Positions 1 to 8,056 of a stretch of DNA of 64,000 nucleotides are shown piece after piece. The translations under genes were made by a program, and so were the position numbers. The stretch lies in NCBI GenBank assembly GCA_027493405.1, contig JAOSKV010000001.1:1201033-1265032 (forward strand), in the 5' to 3' direction. Source of the DNA: FEB-22 sp003105195 (lineage in GTDB: Bacteria > Pseudomonadota > Alphaproteobacteria > Rhizobiales > Xanthobacteraceae). The stretch's first letter is position 1. Each line of letters starts with the position of its first letter. Below the pieces are notes generated by a model that did not search any database, had not been told where the DNA came from, and saw only the letters and a program-made list of their open reading frames with translations.

Positions 1-1
1 G

Positions 2-1204
2 GCCGCCTACTTCACGGAGCGCCTGATCGAGCATGCGGCGCGCCGGATCGGCATGGACCCGGCCGAGGTCCGCCGCCGCAACCTGATCCCGCCCGCCAAG
101 CTCCCCTATGCGACGCCCACCTTCTGGACCTACGACAGCGGGGAGTTCGAGCGGATCCTGAACAAGTGCCTCGAGCTCGCCGACTGGAAGGGCTATGCGG
201 CGCGCAGGAAGGAGAGCGAGACGCGCGGCCGCCTGCGCGGCCGGGCCGTGAGCTACTACATCGAGTTCGGCGGCATCTTCAACGAGCGCATGGAGATCCG
301 CTTCGACCCGGGCGGCTCCGTCACGGTGTTCGGCGGCACCCATTCGCACGGCCAGGGCCATGCCACCGTGTTCGCGCAGCTGGTCCACGACTGGCTCGGC
401 GTGCCGTTCGACCAGATCCGCTACGTGCAGGGCGACACCGCCCAGGTCGCCATGGGCCGCGGCACCTATGGCGCGCGCAGCGCCGTGGTCGGCGGCAGCG
501 CCCTGAAGGTGGCGGCCGACCGCATCCTCGAGAAGGCGAAGCCCATGGCGGCCGCCCTGATCGAGGCGGACGTCGCCGACCTCGAGTTCAAGGACGGCAG
601 CTTCCGCGTCGTCGGCACCGACAAGGCGATCGCGCTGACCGACGTCGCCAAGGCCTTCTACGCGCCGATGGGACCGTTGACCCGGAAGCTCGGCGTCGGC
701 CTCGACGCCGAAGGGAGTTTCAGCCCCGAGCCGCCGAGCCATCCGAACGGCTCGCATGCCTGCGAGCTCGAGGTCGATCCCGAGACCGGCGAGGTCACGA
801 TCGACCGCTATGTGGTGGTCGACGACCTCGGCCGCGTGCTCAATCCCATGATCGTCACCGGGCAGATGCACGGCGGCGTCGCCCAGGGCATCGGCCAGGC
901 GCTCTACGAGCACCAGCTCTACGACCGCGAGTCCGGGCAGCTGCTCACGGGGAGCTTCATGGACTATACGATGCCCCGCGCGGACATGCTGCCGCGCTTC
1001 GAGACCGCCCTCGAGGAGGTCCCCTGCAAGACCAACCCGCTCGGCGTGAAGGGGATCGGCGAGTCCGGCACCATCGGCGCCCCGCCGACCGTGATCAACG
1101 CCGTCATCGACGCCCTCGCCCCCCTCGGCGTCGACCGCATCGACATGCCGGCGACCCCGCTGCGCGTCTGGCAGGCGATAAAGGCCGCGCGCGGCGGCGC
1201 GTAG
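2..1204 (+). CDS. Xanthine/CO dehydrogenase-family molybdopterin-binding subunit, 5' partial
   Basis: This is the C-terminal ~400 residues of a large molybdenum-hydroxylase subunit (CoxL/XdhB-like). The reading frame is open from base 2, so the gene begins outside the window. Visible family features are the GQGHATVFAQLV segment, GTYGARSAVVGGSALK, and near the end KGIGESGTIGAPP, whose glutamate matches the catalytic Glu of the family. The N-terminal active-site loop that separates true CO dehydrogenases (AYRCSFR) from other hydroxylases is upstream and unseen, so the substrate cannot be assigned. The enzyme normally works with an FAD subunit and a 2Fe-2S subunit, neither of which lies downstream here. 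It is convergent with the glycosyltransferase that follows. Confidence 0.9.
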   Translation, partial: AAYFTERLIEHAARRIGMDPAEVRRRNLIPPAKLPYATPTFWTYDSGEFERILNKCLELADWKGYAARRKESETRGRLRGRAVSYYIEFGGIFNERMEIRFDPGGSVTVFGGTHSHGQGHATVFAQLVHDWLGVPFDQIRYVQGDTAQVAMGRGTYGARSAVVGGSALKVAADRILEKAKPMAAALIEADVADLEFKDGSFRVVGTDKAIALTDVAKAFYAPMGPLTRKLGVGLDAEGSFSPEPPSHPNGSHACELEVDPETGEVTIDRYVVVDDLGRVLNPMIVTGQMHGGVAQGIGQALYEHQLYDRESGQLLTGSFMDYTMPRADMLPRFETALEEVPCKTNPLGVKGIGESGTIGAPPTVINAVIDALAPLGVDRIDMPATPLRVWQAIKAARGGA

Positions 1205-1262
1205 GACGCGTGGGCATCGCGCCGAGCGCAGGCGCGGGTTGATAACTCCGCGAGCGCGATGC

Positions 1263-2939
1263 CTACGGCTTGACCGCCGCGCCCGGCGGGAAGTCCGCGA
1301 AGCCGCGCGCGTGAGGCGGAAGGCCGCGCAGGTCCTGGACGACGCCGATCACGACGCCCTCGCGCGCGATCGTGAAGACAATCGGGCCGCGCAGCACGCG
1401 GTCGCAGTTCATGTGGGTCGGCGCGATGAAGAAATCGGCCTCGAGCCAGCCCGCCGTCCATTGGAAGCGGCCGCGGGCGGCGTGCTCGAACGAGATCCGC
1501 TCGCCGCACACCCCGACCGTGTGGCGCGCGCCGGTCGCCCCGACAGGGCCCGCGAGCCCCTTCACGGCCTCCGGGATCATGTTCACCCAGTAGTCCATTT
1601 CGTAGCGGCGCGACGCGCCTTCGAGGCCGCCGACCAGCGCGTTGTAGAACAGGTACTGGTGCGGATGCAGACGCACGAGCTGCTGCGCGTTCCAGAGGAA
1701 GAGAGCCGCGAGCCCCGCGAGCGTCGCCGTCGCGGCCGCCGGTCCGACGCGTTCCGTCGCGACGAGCAGCCGATCGAAGCCGATGCCCGCCAGCACCGCC
1801 AGCGCCGGCACCACGAACAGGAAGTGCCGCATCCCCGTGAAGGCCGGCGCGTGCAGCGCCGCCGCAGCGGCGACCGGGAAGAGCGCGAGGAAGGCGATCA
1901 GCCCCATCAGCTCCCGGCGGGGGCCGAGCGCCTCACCGGCCGGCCGCGGCCGGATCGCCGCAGCGAGCGCGAGGAGCGCGCCGGCATGGACCAGCAACGG
2001 CACCTTGATCGCCAGATAGGCCGGCACGTACCAGCGCGGCACCGCGTCCATCCGATAGACCTGGCCGGCCAGGATGGTGCGGATCTCGTAGTGGAAATGC
2101 GCGAAGGTCCACAGCGCCCGGATGGGGTTGAGCGGCGCCAGCGCGGCAAAGGGCCAGGCCGCGATCATGACCGCATAGCCGAGGACGATCGCCGGCAGGA
2201 AGCGCAGCGCGCTCCGCCCGACGAAATCCGCGCGGCCGCGCCAGCTCGCCTCGCAGGCGAGGGCCCGCCACAGGATCACGAGACCGAGATAGGCCGGCAG
2301 CAGCAGGCCCATGGCGCGCAGGCCGAGCGCCGCGCCGAGCATGAGCCCGAAGCCCGCGACATCCACGGGGCGCGGCCGCGGCAGGTCGCCGGCGCCGCGC
2401 ACCAGGAAGAAGGTCGCGCCGATCATCGCGGCCGCGAACGGCACGTCCTTGGTGTGGTTGAACATGCCGCCGAACCAGACGCCGCAGGCCGCGAGCGCGG
2501 CGGCCGCGAGGAATCCGGCGCGCGGTCCCGCGATCGCCCGCGCGGTGGCGGCGGTGGCCGCGATGCCGCCGATGCCGATCAGCGCGCTCAGGAGATGGCG
2601 CATGGCATAGAGATCGAACGGCAGGACGCGCCCGAGCAGCGCGGCGACGATGTCGAACAGGCCGCCGTAGAGGTAGAGGTTCTTGAAGCCGAACAGCGTG
2701 CGGTCCGAAAGGCCGCTCGCGTAGTAGGCGAGGATCAGCTCGCCGTAGCGCTGCTGCACCTCCTCGTCGTTGGAAATCGCATAATCGTCGAACACCACGA
2801 GCGCGACGACGGCGAGCCCGCCGAGCAGCGCCCAGGTCAGGACGTCATAGGGGTCGCGCCGGACCCGGCGCGACCGCGGCACCCCTGGAAGACCCGGCAT
2901 CGACTTGCGGGCGCGCCCGCGAGAGGGTCCCGACGGCAT
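1263..2939 (-). CDS. GT-C type polytopic membrane glycosyltransferase (PMT/ArnT-like)
   Basis: A ~558-residue membrane protein with about ten hydrophobic segments. After the first membrane helix comes a large loop with an acidic pair in SNDEEVQQRYG, as expected for GT-C glycosyltransferases that use polyprenyl-phosphate sugars (PMT_2/ArnT/DUF2029 type). A later FNHTKDVPFA and an RHFLFVVPALAVLAG segment also fit this group. I chose the ATG at 2939. Another at 2900 is possible, while the frame extends further upstream without family features. It is transcribed away from ctaD, sharing an upstream region of about 290 bp that holds a FixK-type box. The acceptor and sugar are unknown. Confidence 0.7.
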   Translation of the reverse strand: MPSGPSRGRARKSMPGLPGVPRSRRVRRDPYDVLTWALLGGLAVVALVVFDDYAISNDEEVQQRYGELILAYYASGLSDRTLFGFKNLYLYGGLFDIVAALLGRVLPFDLYAMRHLLSALIGIGGIAATAATARAIAGPRAGFLAAAALAACGVWFGGMFNHTKDVPFAAAMIGATFFLVRGAGDLPRPRPVDVAGFGLMLGAALGLRAMGLLLPAYLGLVILWRALACEASWRGRADFVGRSALRFLPAIVLGYAVMIAAWPFAALAPLNPIRALWTFAHFHYEIRTILAGQVYRMDAVPRWYVPAYLAIKVPLLVHAGALLALAAAIRPRPAGEALGPRRELMGLIAFLALFPVAAAAALHAPAFTGMRHFLFVVPALAVLAGIGFDRLLVATERVGPAAATATLAGLAALFLWNAQQLVRLHPHQYLFYNALVGGLEGASRRYEMDYWVNMIPEAVKGLAGPVGATGARHTVGVCGERISFEHAARGRFQWTAGWLEADFFIAPTHMNCDRVLRGPIVFTIAREGVVIGVVQDLRGLPPHARGFADFPPGAAVKP

Positions 2940-3087
2940 CGTCGGGCCCGTGCGGTCGCGCGCCCCACCCCTCCTTGGCCCCACCGGTCGTTGCGCCGGT
3001 GTTCGCCGGCATGATGCGGCGGCCGCCGGCCCGGATGCAAGCCGGCCACCGCGATTCGCCGGCTGCGTCGGGCCGCCGAAAGTCACC

Positions 3088-3101
3088 TTGACCAAAATCA
3101 A
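3088..3101. promoter_or_regulatory. FNR/FixK-type box upstream of ctaD
   Basis: TTGACCAAAATCAA fits TTGA-N6-TCAA, the core recognised by FNR/FixK/FnrL regulators. The centre is ~132 bp before the ctaD ATG and ~155 bp before the glycosyltransferase start on the other strand, so a -41.5 activator position would give a ctaD leader of about 90 nt. It could equally be a repressor site for the aa3 oxidase under low oxygen. The direction of regulation is inference. Confidence 0.6.
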
Positions 3102-3226
3102 GTAAGCGCCGCAGCCCCTGTCCAACAGTTGCGCCCGCAACGACCGGCTGTCCCCCGCACCGGCCCCCCACCCCGACCAGCCCCGCGGCGCGCGGCGCCG
3201 TGCGGCGGAGCGCGAAAGGTTCGACC

Positions 3227-4903
3227 ATGGATGCCACGATCGCGGGCCAGCACGCGGACACGCACGACCACCCGACCGGCTGGCGGCGCTATCTCTACTC
3301 CACCAATCACAAGGACATCGGCACCCTTTATCTGGTCTTCGCGCTGGTCAGCGGCGTCATCGGCGGGCTTCTCTCGATCGGCATGCGGCTCGAGCTGCAG
3401 GAGCCCGGCATGCAGATCTTCGCCAGCGCCCACACCTTCAACGTGTTCGTGACCGCGCACGGCCTGATCATGGTGTTCTTCATGATCATGCCGGCGCTGA
3501 TCGGCGGCTTCGGCAACTGGTTCGTGCCGCTGATGATCGGCGCGCCCGACATGGCGTTCCCGCGCATGAACAACATCTCGTTCTGGCTGCTGCCGGCCGC
3601 GCTCGCGCTGCTGGTGATCTCTCTGTTCGTCGAGGGGCCGCCGGGCGAGCCGGGCGTCGGCGCCGGCTGGACCGTCTATGCGCCGCTCTCGACCTCGGGC
3701 CATCCGGGTCCCGCCATGGACTTCGGCATCCTCGCGCTGCATCTCGCGGGCGCCTCCTCGATCCTCGGCGCCATCAACTTCATCACGACGATCTTCAACA
3801 TGCGCGCGCCCGGCATGACGCTGCACAAGATGCCGCTGTTCGCCTGGTCGGTGCTGGTGACCGTGTTCCTGCTGCTGCTCTCGCTGCCGGTGCTCGCCGG
3901 CGCCATCACGATGCTGCTCACCGACCGCAATTTCGGCACCACCTTCTTCACCCCGAGCGGCGGCGGCGACCCGATCCTGTTCCAGCACCTGTTCTGGTTC
4001 TTCGGCCATCCGGAGGTCTACATCCTGATCCTGCCGGCCTTCGGCGTGATCAGCCACGTGATCTCCACCTTCTCGCGCAAGCCGGTGTTCGGCTATCTCG
4101 GCATGGCCTATGCGATGGTGGCGATCGGCGCGATCGGCTTCGTGGTCTGGGCGCACCACATGTACACGGTCGGCATGTCGGCCGCGGCGCAGGCCTATTT
4201 CGTCGCCGCCACCATGGTGATCGCGGTGCCGACCGGCGTGAAAATCTTCTCCTGGATCGCCACCATGTGGGGCGGCTCGATCGAGTTCCGCACGCCCATG
4301 CTCTGGGCCGTCGGCTTCATCTTCCTGTTCACGGTCGGCGGCGTCACCGGCGTGGTGCTCGCCAATGCCGGCATCGACCGCGCGCTGCACGACACCTACT
4401 ACGTCGTCGCGCACTTCCACTACACGATGTCGCTCGGCGCGACCTTCGGCATCTTCGCGGCCTGGTACTACTGGTTCCCGAAGATCACCGGCTACATGTA
4501 TTCCGAACGGCTCGGCAAGCTGCACTTCTGGCTCGCCTTCATCGGCGTCGAACCTGCTCTTCTTCCCGCAGCACTTCCTCGGCCTCGCCGGCATGCCGCG
4601 CCGCTTCGCCGACTATCCGGACGCCTATGCGGGCTGGAACTTCGTCCCTCGATCGGCTCCTACATCTTCGCGATCGGGCTCGTCGTGTTCTTCGTCAACG
4701 TCGCCCTCGCCTTCTCGCGGCGCGAGCGGGCGCCCGCCAATCCCTGGGGCGCCGGCGCGACCACGCTGGAATGGACGCTGCCGTCGCCGCCGCCGTTCCA
4801 CCAGTACGAGGTGCTCCCCCCCACAAGGGGCCCCCGGGGGGGGGCCCCCCGCGCGGGCCCCCGGCCCATAAAAAGAAGGAAAGATTCCGCTCGAAGCCGA
4901 TGA
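3227..4903 (+). CDS. ctaD: Cytochrome c oxidase (aa3) subunit I, with two compensating frameshifts
   Basis: Catalytic heme-copper oxidase subunit with 12 membrane helices, carrying low-spin heme a, heme a3 and CuB. Clear motifs are YSTNHKDIGTLY, GGFGNWFVPLMIG, WFFGHPEVYILILPAFG (CuB His and cross-linked Tyr), HHMYTVG and HFHYTMSLGA (heme ligands). The start at 3227 gives MDATIAGQ. One extra G at 4550 and one missing base near 4646-4648 put residues encoded by 4550-4648 in the wrong frame. The neighbouring frame there encodes the expected NLLFFPQHFLGLAG...DAYAGWNF segment. The last ~25 residues come from an abnormal G/C run and do not look like a CtaD tail. The stop overlaps the ctaB start (ATGA). 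No ctaC precedes it. Confidence 0.93.
   Translation: MDATIAGQHADTHDHPTGWRRYLYSTNHKDIGTLYLVFALVSGVIGGLLSIGMRLELQEPGMQIFASAHTFNVFVTAHGLIMVFFMIMPALIGGFGNWFVPLMIGAPDMAFPRMNNISFWLLPAALALLVISLFVEGPPGEPGVGAGWTVYAPLSTSGHPGPAMDFGILALHLAGASSILGAINFITTIFNMRAPGMTLHKMPLFAWSVLVTVFLLLLSLPVLAGAITMLLTDRNFGTTFFTPSGGGDPILFQHLFWFFGHPEVYILILPAFGVISHVISTFSRKPVFGYLGMAYAMVAIGAIGFVVWAHHMYTVGMSAAAQAYFVAATMVIAVPTGVKIFSWIATMWGGSIEFRTPMLWAVGFIFLFTVGGVTGVVLANAGIDRALHDTYYVVAHFHYTMSLGATFGIFAAWYYWFPKITGYMYSERLGKLHFWLAFIGVEPALLPAALPRPRRHAAPLRRLSGRLCGLELRPSIGSYIFAIGLVVFFVNVALAFSRRERAPANPWGAGATTLEWTLPSPPPFHQYEVLPPTRGPRGGAPRAGPRPIKRRKDSARSR
4815..4867. other. Abnormal G/C homopolymer tract at the ctaD/ctaB junction
   Basis: Runs of 4-9 identical G or C bases alternate here (7 C, 4 G, 5 C, 9 G, 6 C, then CGCGCGGG and more). 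They are self-complementary and sit where CtaD should end with a short charged tail and a ribosome binding site for ctaB. Nothing else in the window has this texture. It may be a mis-sequenced hairpin. It could also act as a strong mRNA structure between the two genes. Confidence 0.5.
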
Positions 4904-5868
4904 CCACGCGCGCGCAGCCCGCATCCCTGATCCGCGAAGGCGCCGACCTGGCGCCGACGGTGGGCCCCGGCATGCGCGCCGAGCCCAGCATGGCGACGGT
5001 CGGCGACTACCTGGCGCTGATGAAACCCCGGGTGATGTCGCTCGTCGTCTTCACGGCGCTGGTCGGGCTTCTGGTCGCCCCCGGGGCGGTGCATCCGCTG
5101 ATCGGCTTCACGGCACTGCTCTGCATCGCGGTGGGAGCGGGCGCCTCCGGCGCCCTCAACATGTGGTACGACGCCGACATCGACGCCGTGATGACGCGCA
5201 CCGCACGCCGCCCGATTCCGGCCGGCCGCGTCCTGCCGGGTGAGGCGCTCGCCTTCGGGCTGACCTTGAGCGTCGGCTCGGTGGTGGTGCTCGGACTGCT
5301 GGTCGATCCGCTCGCGGGCGGGCTGCTCGCCTTCACGATCTTCTTCTATGTCGTCGTCTACACGATGTGGCTCAAGCGCGCGACGCCGCAGAACATCGTG
5401 ATCGGCGGCGCGGCGGGCGCGTTCCCGCCCATGATCGGCTGGGCGGCCGCGACCGGAGCCGTCGGGCTCGAGCCGATCCTGTTGTTTCTCATCATCTTCT
5501 TCTGGACGCCGCCGCATTTCTGGGCGCTGTCGCTCTACCGTGCCGGCGATTATGCGCGCGCCGGCGTACCGATGCTGCCGGTGGTCTCGGGCAGCGAGGA
5601 GACGCGCCGCCAGGTCTTCCTCTACACCCTGGTGCTGGTGCCGCTCGGCGTCGCGCCCTGGCCGCTGGGCTTCGCCGGGGCGCTCTACGGCGCGCTCGCG
5701 ATCGTGACCGGCGCCATCATGCTGGCGCTCGCCTGGGCGGTGCGCCGCTCGGACGCCGAGAGCGCCGCCCGGCGGCTGTTCGCCTTCTCGATCCTCTATC
5801 TGTTCCTGCTCTACGCGGTGCTGCTGGTGGACCGGCTGGCGCCCGCCGGCTTCGGGCTCGGATCATGA
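4900..5868 (+). CDS. ctaB: Protoheme IX farnesyltransferase (heme O synthase)
   Basis: UbiA-family prenyltransferase that farnesylates heme b to heme o, the precursor of heme a for the oxidase in this operon. The 322-residue protein has about eight to nine membrane helices. The family aspartate motifs are visible as NMWYDADIDAVMTRTARRPIPAG (first DxxxD-type region), and the second region is FFWTPPHFWALSLYRAGDYARAGVPMLP. The start overlaps the last bases of ctaD in ATGA, and its end overlaps the next small gene the same way, so translation is probably coupled along the operon. Confidence 0.95.
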   Translation: MTTRAQPASLIREGADLAPTVGPGMRAEPSMATVGDYLALMKPRVMSLVVFTALVGLLVAPGAVHPLIGFTALLCIAVGAGASGALNMWYDADIDAVMTRTARRPIPAGRVLPGEALAFGLTLSVGSVVVLGLLVDPLAGGLLAFTIFFYVVVYTMWLKRATPQNIVIGGAAGAFPPMIGWAAATGAVGLEPILLFLIIFFWTPPHFWALSLYRAGDYARAGVPMLPVVSGSEETRRQVFLYTLVLVPLGVAPWPLGFAGALYGALAIVTGAIMLALAWAVRRSDAESAARRLFAFSILYLFLLYAVLLVDRLAPAGFGLGS

Positions 5869-6029
5869 GCGCGCCCCATGACCCGGACTGGGTGGAACTC
5901 ACCGAGGAGCAGAGGAAGCGCCGGCGCGCGCGCTCGATTGCGATCGCGCTCTCGCTCGGCGCGCTGGTCGTGCTGTTCTACCTGGTCACCCTGGTCAAGG
6001 GACCGGGCGTGCTGAACCGGCCTTTGTGA
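5865..6029 (+). CDS. CoxF-like small single-pass membrane protein
   Basis: 54 residues beginning MSAPHDPDWVELTEEQRKRRRAR, then one hydrophobic helix (SIAIALSLGALVVLFYLVTL) and a short tail. A protein of this size and shape sits between ctaB and ctaG in many alphaproteobacterial cytochrome oxidase operons, where it is usually named CoxF or left hypothetical. Its biochemical role is not known to me. The start overlaps the ctaB stop (ATGA). The charged N-terminus followed by one helix suggests an inner-membrane protein with its N-terminus in the cytoplasm. Confidence 0.8.
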   Translation: MSAPHDPDWVELTEEQRKRRRARSIAIALSLGALVVLFYLVTLVKGPGVLNRPL

Positions 6030-6042
6030 CGAGCGAGGCAGG

Positions 6043-6660
6043 ATGTCCATGAGCCAGGCGCCGATACCGCGAGCCGCGCAGCCGACCACCCGCCGGGACC
6101 TGGTCGTGGCGGCGGCCTGCGGCGCGTTCGTGGCGCTGATGGTCGGCGCCTCTTTCGCGGCGGTACCCTTCTACGACTGGTTCTGCCGCACCACCGGCTT
6201 CGGCGGGCGCACCCAGGTCGCGACCGCGGCGCCGGGCGAGGTGCTGGCGCGCAGGCTCACGGTGCGCTTCGACGCCAATGTCGCGGGCGGTCTGCCGTGG
6301 CGCTTCGTCCCGGAGCGGACCTCGCTCGAGGTTCGGCTCGGCGAGGTCGTGACCGTCAACTACACGATCACCAACCTCGCGGCGCGCGAGACCGTGGGGC
6401 AGGCGAGCTACAACGTCGCGCCGTCCACCGCCGGCATCCATTTCCAGAAGATCAACTGCTTCTGCTTCACCGACCAGGCGCTGGCGCCCGGCGAGCGGCG
6501 CGAGATGGCGGTGGTCTTCTATGTCGACCCGGCGCTCGCGAAGGACCGCGAGCAGGACGGGCTCAACACCATCACGCTCTCCTACACCATGCATCCGCTG
6601 CGCAGGCCGGACCGCCCGGTCGCGGAGGGCAACGGCGCCTTGCCGCCGGGACGAAGCTGA
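6043..6660 (+). CDS. ctaG: Cytochrome c oxidase assembly protein CtaG/Cox11
   Basis: Membrane-anchored periplasmic copper chaperone that delivers copper to the CuB site of subunit I. The protein has 205 residues: a short cytoplasmic N-terminus, one membrane helix around residues 22-42, then the periplasmic beta domain. The diagnostic copper-binding CFCF motif is in KINCFCFTDQAL. The gene lies 13 bp after the small CoxF-like gene and 54 bp before ctaE. Codons 1 and 3 are both ATG, so the exact start is uncertain by two codons. Confidence 0.95.
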   Translation: MSMSQAPIPRAAQPTTRRDLVVAAACGAFVALMVGASFAAVPFYDWFCRTTGFGGRTQVATAAPGEVLARRLTVRFDANVAGGLPWRFVPERTSLEVRLGEVVTVNYTITNLAARETVGQASYNVAPSTAGIHFQKINCFCFTDQALAPGERREMAVVFYVDPALAKDREQDGLNTITLSYTMHPLRRPDRPVAEGNGALPPGRS

Positions 6661-6714
6661 CTTACGCGTAGTGACGGCGCCGGGGCGCGCCGAAAGAGGA
6701 CGGAGACGAGCACG

Positions 6715-7560
6715 ATGGCCGAGGCCCATACCAAGAAACACGACTACCACCTCGTCGACCCGAGTCCCTGGCCGGCCGTCGGGGCGACCTCGGCCTTCGT
6801 CCTGGCCGTCGGGCTGATCGCCTGGATGCACAAGATGTTTCCCGGCGCCGTGCTGGTGCTGATCGCGGGCGGCCTCGGCGTCGCCTACACGATGATCGGC
6901 TGGTGGCGCGACGTGATCCGGGAGGCCGAGCACGAGGGCTACCACACCCGCGTCGTGCAGATCTCGCATCGCTACGGCATGATCCTGTTCATCGCCTCGG
7001 AGGTGATGTTCTTCGTCGCCTGGTTCTGGGCCTATTTCTCGACCGCCCTGTTCCCCGACGACATGCACCAGGTGATGCGCACCGAGCTCCTCGGCGGCGT
7101 CTGGCCGCCCAAGGGGATCGAGACCTTCGATCCCTGGCACCTGCCGCTGCTCAACACCCTGATCCTGCTGACCTCGGGCACCACCGTCACCTGGGCCCAT
7201 CACGCGCTGCTGCACGACGACCGCGAGGGCGTGAAGTGGGGCCTGATCTGCACGATCGTGCTCGGCCTCCTGTTCACGGCCGTGCAGGCCTACGAGTACG
7301 GCCATGCCGCCTTCAACTACAGCGGCCACATCTACGGCGCGACCTTCTTCATGGCGACCGGCTTCCACGGCGCCCATGTCATCATCGGCACGATCTTCCT
7401 GATCGTCTGCCTGTTCCGGGCGCTCGCCGGCCATTTCAAGCCGGACCAGCATCTCGGCTTCGAGTTCGCGGCCTGGTACTGGCACTTCGTCGACGTGGTC
7501 TGGCTGTTCCTGTTCGCCTGCATCTACGTCTGGGGCGCGGGAACGACGGCCGCGCATTGA
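6715..7560 (+). CDS. ctaE: Cytochrome c oxidase subunit III
   Basis: A 281-residue polytopic protein with seven expected membrane helices, the third core subunit of the aa3 oxidase. Family segments include SEVMFFVAWFWAYF, NTLILLTSGTTVTWAHHALL, GATFFMATGFHGAHVIIGTIFL and the C-terminal FEFAAWYWHFVDVVWLFLF. The start follows a GGAGACGAGC purine-rich stretch. A strong hairpin follows the stop, so this gene may close the main oxidase transcript. Confidence 0.96.
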   Translation: MAEAHTKKHDYHLVDPSPWPAVGATSAFVLAVGLIAWMHKMFPGAVLVLIAGGLGVAYTMIGWWRDVIREAEHEGYHTRVVQISHRYGMILFIASEVMFFVAWFWAYFSTALFPDDMHQVMRTELLGGVWPPKGIETFDPWHLPLLNTLILLTSGTTVTWAHHALLHDDREGVKWGLICTIVLGLLFTAVQAYEYGHAAFNYSGHIYGATFFMATGFHGAHVIIGTIFLIVCLFRALAGHFKPDQHLGFEFAAWYWHFVDVVWLFLFACIYVWGAGTTAAH

Positions 7561-7582
7561 GGTCGTCCGGTCGGGATCCGAG

Positions 7583-7606
7583 GGGGCGGCCAGGGCCGCC
7601 CCTTTC
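7583..7606 (+). terminator. Rho-independent terminator after ctaE
   Basis: GGGGCGGCC and GGCCGCCCC form a 9-bp stem around a two-base loop (AG), followed by TTTCGCTT. The hairpin starts 22 bp after the ctaE stop. The T-run is short, so termination may be partial, letting some transcript reach DUF983 and surf1. Confidence 0.65.
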
Positions 7607-7672
7607 GCTTCCGGCGATCCGCGCATAGATGAGCATCGGCCGGCTCGATCAGGCCGCCGGCCGGGCATCGCC

Positions 7673-8056
7673 ATGACCGAAACCTCCTCGCCACCGCCCG
7701 TCTCGTCCGTGTCGGCCGGGCTCGCCGGGCGCTGTCCGCGCTGCGGCAAGGGCAGGCTGTTCTCGGGCTTCCTGGCCCTGCGGCCCGGCTGCGACTCCTG
7801 CGGCCTCGACTATTCCTTCGCGGATTCGGGCGACGGTCCCGCGATCTTCGTCATCCTCTTCGCCGGCTTCGTCGTCGTCATTCCGGCCCTGATCGTGGAG
7901 CTCGTCTACCAGCCGCCGTTCTGGCTCCATGCGGTGCTGTGGGGGCCGCTGATCCTGCTGGTCACTCTGGTGCCACTGCGCCTGCTCAAGGGCCTGCTCA
8001 TCGCCCTGCAATATCGCCACGGCGCGGCCGAGGGGCGGCTCCGGGACCCGCGATGA
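7673..8056 (+). CDS. DUF983 family membrane protein
   Basis: 127 residues with an N-terminal zinc-ribbon-like CPRCGKGRLF followed by a second CDSCG pair, then two hydrophobic helices. DUF983 proteins are regular neighbours of ctaE and surf1 in alphaproteobacteria and are presumed to help oxidase biogenesis. No activity is established that I can state. The stop overlaps the surf1 start (ATGA). The four cysteines suggest a metal site on the cytoplasmic side. Confidence 0.85.
   Translation: MTETSSPPPVSSVSAGLAGRCPRCGKGRLFSGFLALRPGCDSCGLDYSFADSGDGPAIFVILFAGFVVVIPALIVELVYQPPFWLHAVLWGPLILLVTLVPLRLLKGLLIALQYRHGAAEGRLRDPR

Noticed and set aside
1..1204. A CO dehydrogenase (carboxydotrophy) system
   Set aside because: Only the end of the large subunit is present. 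The loop that defines CO dehydrogenase is outside the window and no small or medium subunit follows, so CO oxidation cannot be claimed.
3098..4594. A 498-codon minus-strand frame opposite ctaD
   Set aside because: It is a composition artefact. ctaD on the plus strand carries all expected motifs.
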